Positions 21,892 through 27,171 of a DNA stretch of 27,171 bases are shown in pieces (the first letter of the stretch is position 1; each line of letters opens with the position of its first letter). Source of the DNA: a bacterium (GTDB taxonomy: Bacteria > Bacillota > Clostridia > Oscillospirales > Acutalibacteraceae); the NCBI GenBank assembly GCA_004560045.1, contig SFWF01000014.1:1-27171 (forward strand). Direction: 5' to 3'. The notes under the pieces were generated by a model. That model was not told the DNA's origin. It did not search any database and saw only the letters and a list, made by a program, of their open reading frames with translations. The translations under genes were made by a program, and so were the position numbers.

Positions 21892-23490
21892 ATGGAAGTA
21901 TTTAAAAGAAGATGGTTTATGTGGGACCTTGCCCGTCAGCGCAGGTTCGACCGCGAGGAATTTTTGCTCGTTATAAATAAGCTGGCCGACCTTGGCTATA
22001 ACGGACTCGGCCTTTATTTAGAGGGCGCCTTCGAGTTTAAGAGCCTCGGCGGAGTTCTTCGCGAGGGGGTAATGACCTACGAGGATGCCGCTTGGGCAAA
22101 GGAAAAATGCAGTGAAAAGGGAATCTTTCTCTTCCCCCTTACAAACGTCGTGGGACACATGGAGCATTTTCTCCGCCAGGAACGCTTCACCTGTCTTCAG
22201 TCCTCTACCAACCCCGAAAGAGACGTGAATTTCGGCGCTCCCGAGGCTGAGGAGTTTGCCCTTAAAATAATTTACGAATATCTTGAGGCCTTCGATACCG
22301 ACTATATTCATATCGGCGGAGACGAGGTCAGACTTAACGAAGAAAACCGTCAGCTTTACGCAAAATTCCTGTCCGGACTTTGCGATAAGCTTATATCCGA
22401 CGGCAAGAGGGTCGGCGTCTGGAACGACCTTTTATGGTATCATAAGGAGCTGGTCGTTCCCTTCAGCCGCGAGGTCGAGATCTTCGATTGGCACTATCAC
22501 GGTCACCGTCCCGAAAGCATCGAGTTTTTCAAAAAAGAGGGCTTTAAGAATATTATCGTCTGTCCCTGCGAAAATTCCTGGATAGGCTTTATCGGTCATC
22601 AGTTCCTTCGCGACTGGGTCACGGACGATAACAAGACCCCCATCGAGTCCGACGAGGTCGAGGCCTTCTTTACCGATATGGCCGAAATAGTGGAGGAGGG
22701 CAACCGTCAGGGCCTTCTTACCCTTTGGGAGTCCACCATGGGCCGCGATATCTGGGGTCAGTGGTCGACCATCGCTCGCGCAGGCCTTTATATGAACGGA
22801 AGGTTCGAGGCGAAAAAGCGCAATGACGAGGTCATCGAAAAGGCGCTTTTCGGAAGAATTACCCCCTATACCGAAATTATGTATATAATTCAGAAGGAGA
22901 TACACTCTATCTTCCGAAGCCCCGAAATGGTCAGCTACGGAAGACGAATGCTCTTTTTAAAGTCGGTATATCTTAGCGAAGCCAAGGTTTCCATCGAAAA
23001 TCGGGACGAATATTTCGAAAAGGCCGCCGCGCCTATCGCAAAGATCGAAAAACTGCTTGAGGGCTGGAATACCGAGAACGAATTTGAAGTTCGCTGTAAG
23101 GCCGACCTTATATCGGTGATGGGAATGATGAAGGCAACCTTTGCCATAAAGACCGCCTTTGGCGCCTGCAGAAGGCTTTATACCGAGGCCGCAATAAAGC
23201 AGTTCAGCTCCCCCGAGGAGGCCGGGGCCCTCGCCTTAGAGTTTGCCGCCGGATTTGACACCGCCGCAGGCCTTATGAGGGAATACCGTATAACCCTTGA
23301 GAAGCTTATTTCCCATACTGCCCACACCGAGACCGATCTCCTTCGTCTCGATGCCTCGGTCGGATATACCGAAGCCCTCTCCGAGCTTATAAAGGATCGG
23401 GTCAGCTCCTCCTCCTTTGCGAGGATCCCGCTTCCTACCGTAAACGTCCTTCTGCTTAACCTTCTTGAGCAGCAGATTATCGAAAAATAA
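21892..23490 (+). CDS. Glycoside hydrolase family 20-like protein (beta-hexosaminidase type)
   Basis: A 532-aa protein expected to remove terminal beta-linked hexosamines or related sugars. The N-terminal TIM-barrel part starts WFMWDLARQRRFDREEF and holds HIGGDEV (residues 140-146), in which Asp144-Glu145 are the catalytic pair of the family, plus aromatic sugar-binding residues in VWNDLLWYH and FDWHYHGH. The usual N-terminal GH20b domain is missing, and the C-terminal 200 residues are helical, so it belongs to an atypical branch. It has no signal peptide. The start is ATG 21892 after GAGGTGA; the GTG inside that ribosome site is rejected. Confidence 0.75.
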   Translation: MEVFKRRWFMWDLARQRRFDREEFLLVINKLADLGYNGLGLYLEGAFEFKSLGGVLREGVMTYEDAAWAKEKCSEKGIFLFPLTNVVGHMEHFLRQERFTCLQSSTNPERDVNFGAPEAEEFALKIIYEYLEAFDTDYIHIGGDEVRLNEENRQLYAKFLSGLCDKLISDGKRVGVWNDLLWYHKELVVPFSREVEIFDWHYHGHRPESIEFFKKEGFKNIIVCPCENSWIGFIGHQFLRDWVTDDNKTPIESDEVEAFFTDMAEIVEEGNRQGLLTLWESTMGRDIWGQWSTIARAGLYMNGRFEAKKRNDEVIEKALFGRITPYTEIMYIIQKEIHSIFRSPEMVSYGRRMLFLKSVYLSEAKVSIENRDEYFEKAAAPIAKIEKLLEGWNTENEFEVRCKADLISVMGMMKATFAIKTAFGACRRLYTEAAIKQFSSPEEAGALALEFAAGFDTAAGLMREYRITLEKLISHTAHTETDLLRLDASVGYTEALSELIKDRVSSSSFARIPLPTVNVLLLNLLEQQIIEK

Positions 23491-23500
23491 CAATTAAATG

Positions 23501-23529
23501 TTGAAAAAATTCCCTTTTTATGGTATGTT
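23501..23529 (+). promoter_or_regulatory. Promoter of the GH16-GH95 pair
   Basis: TTGAAA (23501-23506) and TATGTT (23524-23529) at 17-base spacing, with TGG before the -10. It begins ten bases after the GH20-like gene and lies about 30 bases upstream of the GH16 gene, so the GH16-GH95 pair can be expressed independently. Confidence 0.65.
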
Positions 23530-23559
23530 AAAAGCAAATACCGGAAAGGGGATTTTATT

Positions 23560-24435
23560 ATGTCAGAAATTATGAAAAAAGAAGCTGAAAAATTCGGCTT
23601 CGAGTATGAAAAGCACGGCCGCAAGCTTGTTTGGCACGATGAGTTCGATAAGGACTCCATCGACTTCGACAAGTGGAATTTCCGTCGCACCATGGGCGGT
23701 AAAGACCGCATTTACGACAACTCGGAAAAGCACGCAAGGATCGAGGACGGTCACCTTCTTATGCAGGTGTACGGTACCGACGACCCCGAGCATCCCTGGT
23801 CGCTCTCCGAGGGCTTTACGACCTCCGATACAATGCTCTTCACCTACGGCTACTTAGAGATAAAGGCAAGACCTCCCTTCCGTCACGGTGCATGGCCCTC
23901 CTTCTGGATGCAGTCCGCGACACCCTTCAGAACCGTTCCCTGGTTTAGTGAGGTCGATATCTACGAGATATTCTCTTCCGAAAATAAGGTTGTTGCCAAT
24001 ATTCATAAGTGGGGAGAGGGTCAGCATACCTCATTAGACGGCGTAGAGAACGCTTCGGACCGCGCCTATTTCTTTGAAGACTTTGAGAATCTTAATAACG
24101 AATATCACATCTACGGCTTCGAGTGGGACGAGAAATATATGTACTTCTACGTTGACGGCGAGATGTATATTAAGTTCGATATAACCGAAGAGGGCTGTCA
24201 GGTGCCCAACAACGTCCTCCCCGGCGTACAGTGCTTCCACGACCCCCATTTTATTATCTTTAACGACGAGATATTTACCCCAAACGGCGGCTGGGTAGTA
24301 CCGGGCTGGAGCCTCGTAGACGAGGATCCCCTCCCCATCGACTACTGCATCGATTACGTCCGTCTCTATCAGAAGGAGGGCGAGCGCCTTATCCTTAAGG
24401 ACGAGATCGCAAAGAAGACCGCCGAGTCGAAATAA
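23560..24435 (+). CDS. Glycoside hydrolase family 16 (beta-glucanase-like)
   Basis: A 291-aa protein with the GH16 jelly-roll pattern: WHDEFD near the start (residues 25-30), GYLEIKARPP (97-106), WPSFWMQ (112-118), the catalytic EVDIYE (E131, D133, E136), and a closing DYCIDYVRLYQK. The family hydrolyses internal beta-1,3 or beta-1,4 links in glucans or galactans, or transfers them. It has no signal peptide, although most GH16 enzymes are secreted, so it may act on imported oligosaccharides. GGAAAGGGG at 23543-23551 sets the start. It ends TAATG, coupled to the next gene. Confidence 0.9.
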   Translation: MSEIMKKEAEKFGFEYEKHGRKLVWHDEFDKDSIDFDKWNFRRTMGGKDRIYDNSEKHARIEDGHLLMQVYGTDDPEHPWSLSEGFTTSDTMLFTYGYLEIKARPPFRHGAWPSFWMQSATPFRTVPWFSEVDIYEIFSSENKVVANIHKWGEGQHTSLDGVENASDRAYFFEDFENLNNEYHIYGFEWDEKYMYFYVDGEMYIKFDITEEGCQVPNNVLPGVQCFHDPHFIIFNDEIFTPNGGWVVPGWSLVDEDPLPIDYCIDYVRLYQKEGERLILKDEIAKKTAESK

Positions 24436-27050
24436 TGAAGGATTATATCTTAAGATATGCCGCCCCGGCTGAGGACAGTATCCTCGGCTGGGAGCGTCAG
24501 TCTTTGCCCCTTGGTAACGGCTATATGGGTGCAAACCTTTTCGGACGCTTTGACCGCGAGCGTATTCAGTTTACCTCAAATCGCCTTCAAAACCCCTTAG
24601 ACCTTGGTGGAACAACCTCCTTTGCCGATATGTACATCGACCTCGGTCACTTTAGCGTCGAGGACTACGAGCGGGGACTGAACCTTAACCGCGGTGTTGC
24701 TTATTGCCGATATAACTCGGAGGGCACCCACTACGAGAGGGAATGCTTTACCTCCTATCCCGACGACCTTTTGGCCCTTTGCCTTACCGCCGATAAGCCG
24801 ACCCTTAGCTTTAAGCTTTCCCTTTCTATCTCCTATCTCGGAGAAAGAGCCCCCGATGAGGGCGGCAAGGAGGGCTCGGTCAAAAACGAAAAGGGCGATA
24901 TTATCCTTCGCGGCCGCCTCTGCTCAAGAGACCTTATCTTCGAGGCGCAGGCCGCCCTTTATACCGACGGCGAAAGGATCGACACCGAGGACGCGATTGA
25001 GGTTAAAAACGCGACCTATGCCGAGATATACTATCTTCAGGACACGAGCTACAAGCTTTGTCCCGAGGTTTTCTTAGAGACCGATTTTTCTAAAAAAGCG
25101 CTTGGCGACGACCCTCACGAAGCCCTAAGGGAGCGTCTGCTTTTTGCTAAAAGACAGGGCTACCGTTCCCTTTACGACCGTCATTTTATGGACTACAACG
25201 AGCTTTTCAGCAGGGTCGGTATCGAGCTTGGCGGAAAGGCCGAGGGCTATACCGACGAGCTTTTGGCAAAGTACAGAGAAACCGCCGAAAACCGTTATAT
25301 CGAGGAGCTTTATTTTCAGTTCGGACGCTATCTGCTTATTGCCTCCTCGAGAGAGGGTACCTCGCCCTCTTCCCTTCAGGGGGTATGGAGCGCCTACGAT
25401 AAGACCCCCTGGTCGGGCGGCTTCTGGCACAATATAAATATTCAGATGAACTATTGGCCCGCCTTTTCCTGCAATCTGGCCGAAACCTTCCCCGCCTATG
25501 CCGAATTTTATAAGGCCTACCGCCCCGTTGCCGAGAAGCTCGCCTCCGATTTTCTTAAAACCAACTATCCCGAGGGCTACAGGGAGGGGCAGGGAGAATG
25601 CGGCTGGATGATTCCCACCGCCTGCAACTCCTACGAGATCGGCGCGGAAGGGTCTGAAATGGGACACTCGGGACCGGGTACGGTGGGAATGACCTCCAAG
25701 CTTTTCTGGGAATATTACGATTTTACCCGCGACGAAAACGTCCTTAGGGAGCTTACCTATCCTGCTCTTAGGGGTGCGGCGCAGTTTCTTACAAAATGCG
25801 TTAAGGAATACGACGACGGAGTCTGCCGTGCGGCGATTTCCGCCTCCCCCGAGCAGATCGTGGGCGGCGCCTGGGTCATCGACCGAAAGCGTAATCAGTT
25901 TTATTATCACACCGTGGGCTGTGCCTTCGATCAGCAGATGATCTACGAAAACGGCCTCGACTTTTTAAAGGCCGCCGAGCTTCTCGGTAAAGAGGATGAC
26001 GAGCTTTACCGCCTTCAGAAGTCGCAGATCGACCGCTACGCCCCCGTGCGCGTCGGCTACAGCGGTCAGATAAAGGAATTTGAGGAGGAGCATTTCTACG
26101 GCGAGATAGGCGAGCTTCACCACCGCCATATTTCTCAGCTTATGTCCTTAGTTCCCGGCTCGGTCATCGGAAGCTCGACCCCTGCCTGGCTTGACGCCGC
26201 CAAGAAGACCTTAGAGCTTCGCGGCGATATGTCTACAGGCTGGGCTCTGGCACACAGACTTTGCGCCTGGGCAAGAACGGGTGAGGGCGACCGCGCTTAT
26301 AGCCTCTTTAAAAACCTGCTTCAGACCCGTACCTACGATAACCTCTGGGATTGGCATCCCCCCTTCCAGATAGACGGAAACTTCGGCGGAACTACGGGAG
26401 TTGCCGAAATGCTGCTTCAGAGTCACGAGGGCTATATAAATATCCTTCCGACCCTGCCCTCGGTATGGCATACGGGAGCATTTTCGGGCCTTAAGGCGAG
26501 AGGAAACTTTACGGTCGACTGCGCCTGGGAAAAGGGTCGCGCTACCGAGATAAAAATAACCGCCCCTAAAGGCGGCGAGGTTAAAATAAGGTATAAAGGT
26601 ATTAAAAAGGCGAAAATTTTCTGCGACGGTAGGGAAATAACCCCGATTTCGCAGGACGATTTATTCCTGACATTTAATACCGAGGCCGAAAAGACCTATA
26701 CCGTTTCGGGCTTTGAGGAGATCTTTGCCGCCAAGGCACCCACCGACCTTTCCTATACTAAAAAGGGCCCGAAGGCAGAGCTTAGCTGGCTCGGAGAGGG
26801 AGATATCTACCGCGTCTGCTGTGCAAGGGAGGACGAAGCGGATTACACCCTTCTTGCCGAGACTACCGATACAAGCTTTACCTATGACCTGCCCGATGAA
26901 AAAGCGGTTTATAATCTTAAGGTTACCGCTCTTTATAAGGATAGGCCTCTTTCCGAATCGGCAGGCGCCCTCATAACCCTTCATCCTGCGGGCGACCTCG
27001 AGCTCGACCGCTATATCCGACATATAAACAAAATATCACAGTACGGTTAA
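24435..27050 (+). CDS. Glycoside hydrolase family 95 with C-terminal fibronectin-III-like domain
   Basis: An 871-aa inverting alpha-L-fucosidase or alpha-L-galactosidase type enzyme. An N-terminal beta-sandwich opens with LPLGNGYMGANLFG. The (alpha/alpha)6 barrel carries WHNINIQMNYWPA (Asn333 and Asn335, matching the family's asparagine pair), GQIKEF (Glu548, the likely general acid) and HPPFQIDGNFG (Asp647). After the short C-terminal beta domain comes an extra Fn3-like domain (residues 770-855). No signal peptide is visible. Its ATG overlaps the GH16 stop and it lacks a good ribosome site, so translation probably depends on coupling. Exact substrate cannot be read from the sequence. Confidence 0.92.
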   Translation: MKDYILRYAAPAEDSILGWERQSLPLGNGYMGANLFGRFDRERIQFTSNRLQNPLDLGGTTSFADMYIDLGHFSVEDYERGLNLNRGVAYCRYNSEGTHYERECFTSYPDDLLALCLTADKPTLSFKLSLSISYLGERAPDEGGKEGSVKNEKGDIILRGRLCSRDLIFEAQAALYTDGERIDTEDAIEVKNATYAEIYYLQDTSYKLCPEVFLETDFSKKALGDDPHEALRERLLFAKRQGYRSLYDRHFMDYNELFSRVGIELGGKAEGYTDELLAKYRETAENRYIEELYFQFGRYLLIASSREGTSPSSLQGVWSAYDKTPWSGGFWHNINIQMNYWPAFSCNLAETFPAYAEFYKAYRPVAEKLASDFLKTNYPEGYREGQGECGWMIPTACNSYEIGAEGSEMGHSGPGTVGMTSKLFWEYYDFTRDENVLRELTYPALRGAAQFLTKCVKEYDDGVCRAAISASPEQIVGGAWVIDRKRNQFYYHTVGCAFDQQMIYENGLDFLKAAELLGKEDDELYRLQKSQIDRYAPVRVGYSGQIKEFEEEHFYGEIGELHHRHISQLMSLVPGSVIGSSTPAWLDAAKKTLELRGDMSTGWALAHRLCAWARTGEGDRAYSLFKNLLQTRTYDNLWDWHPPFQIDGNFGGTTGVAEMLLQSHEGYINILPTLPSVWHTGAFSGLKARGNFTVDCAWEKGRATEIKITAPKGGEVKIRYKGIKKAKIFCDGREITPISQDDLFLTFNTEAEKTYTVSGFEEIFAAKAPTDLSYTKKGPKAELSWLGEGDIYRVCCAREDEADYTLLAETTDTSFTYDLPDEKAVYNLKVTALYKDRPLSESAGALITLHPAGDLELDRYIRHINKISQYG

Positions 27051-27171
27051 ATAGAAAAACTGCTTACGCCGATTTCGGACCGTACTCTTAAGGACAAATT
27101 GGTTTTGGAACAAAAATTAGTCCTGCCTCTTTGCCTCAAACCTTGAAAGACACAAAGTATTTCTTCGGTTT

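Noticed and set aside
25125..25910. Minus-strand frame of 261 codons opposite the GH95 gene
   Set aside because: It has no ribosome site and an unfamiliar product, whereas the GH95 frame keeps all catalytic motifs.
1..27171. CRISPR arrays, tRNA or rRNA genes, insertion sequences
   Set aside because: No regularly spaced repeats, no cloverleaf or rRNA signatures and no transposase frame were seen on either strand.

Overview
The window is a stretch of bacterial chromosome, most likely from a member of the Clostridia (Bacillota), probably an uncultured gut or rumen lineage of the Oscillospirales type. The main evidence is a SCIFF peptide with its radical SAM maturase (a class-level Clostridia hallmark), Soj/Spo0J-type ParAB, strong GGAGG ribosome binding sites, sigma-A promoters of the TTGACA-17-TATAAT kind, an ECF-type vitamin uptake component, and clostridial-type phage genes. 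The order-level guess is inference only.

Layout. (1) 1-3365, minus strand: rpsO and pnp behind a near-consensus promoter, with an intergenic hairpin, then an ECF transporter S component with its own promoter. (2) 3503-14866, plus strand: a compact, uninterrupted virion and lysis module of fourteen genes. In order these are small terminase, large terminase, a 53-aa membrane peptide, scaffold, major capsid protein with an Ig-like tail, portal, a 110-aa protein, a large candidate tail-nozzle or DNA-stabilisation protein, a BppU-like tail fibre, a two-repeat receptor-binding protein, a 59-aa protein, an XhlA-like membrane protein, an amidase with a SPOR domain, and a holin. No integrase, repressor, replication, tape-measure, tail-tube or tail-sheath gene is present. 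(3) 14903-16797, minus strand: the SCIFF locus (scfA, scfB, and a 77-aa membrane protein translationally coupled to scfB). (4) 16912-17998: an AT-rich lipoprotein gene with its own promoter and terminator. (5) 18033-20999: parA-parB-serS, apparently one operon. (6) 21000-21830: a long non-coding region packed with small repeats, hairpins and pyrimidine-rich tracts. (7) 21834-27050: three glycoside hydrolases (GH20-like, GH16, GH95), none with a visible signal peptide.

How the parts work. rpsO-pnp and parAB-serS are housekeeping units: translation, RNA turnover, chromosome segregation and tRNA charging. The SCIFF locus makes a ribosomally synthesised peptide that ScfB cross-links with a thioether; a terminator-like hairpin between scfA and scfB should keep peptide expression above enzyme expression. 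The glycoside hydrolases look like an intracellular sugar-degradation set acting on beta-glucan, beta-hexosaminide and alpha-fucoside or alpha-galactoside substrates.

The most interesting object is the 11.4-kb virion module. It appears to encode everything for a short-tailed particle that packages DNA and lyses the cell, but nothing for its own integration or replication in this window. All frames are intact and tightly coupled, and the capsid gene uses codons like the host's highly expressed genes. It could be a degenerate but intact prophage, a very small podovirus-like element that uses host replication, or a domesticated gene-transfer-agent-like particle. The sequence alone does not decide between these.
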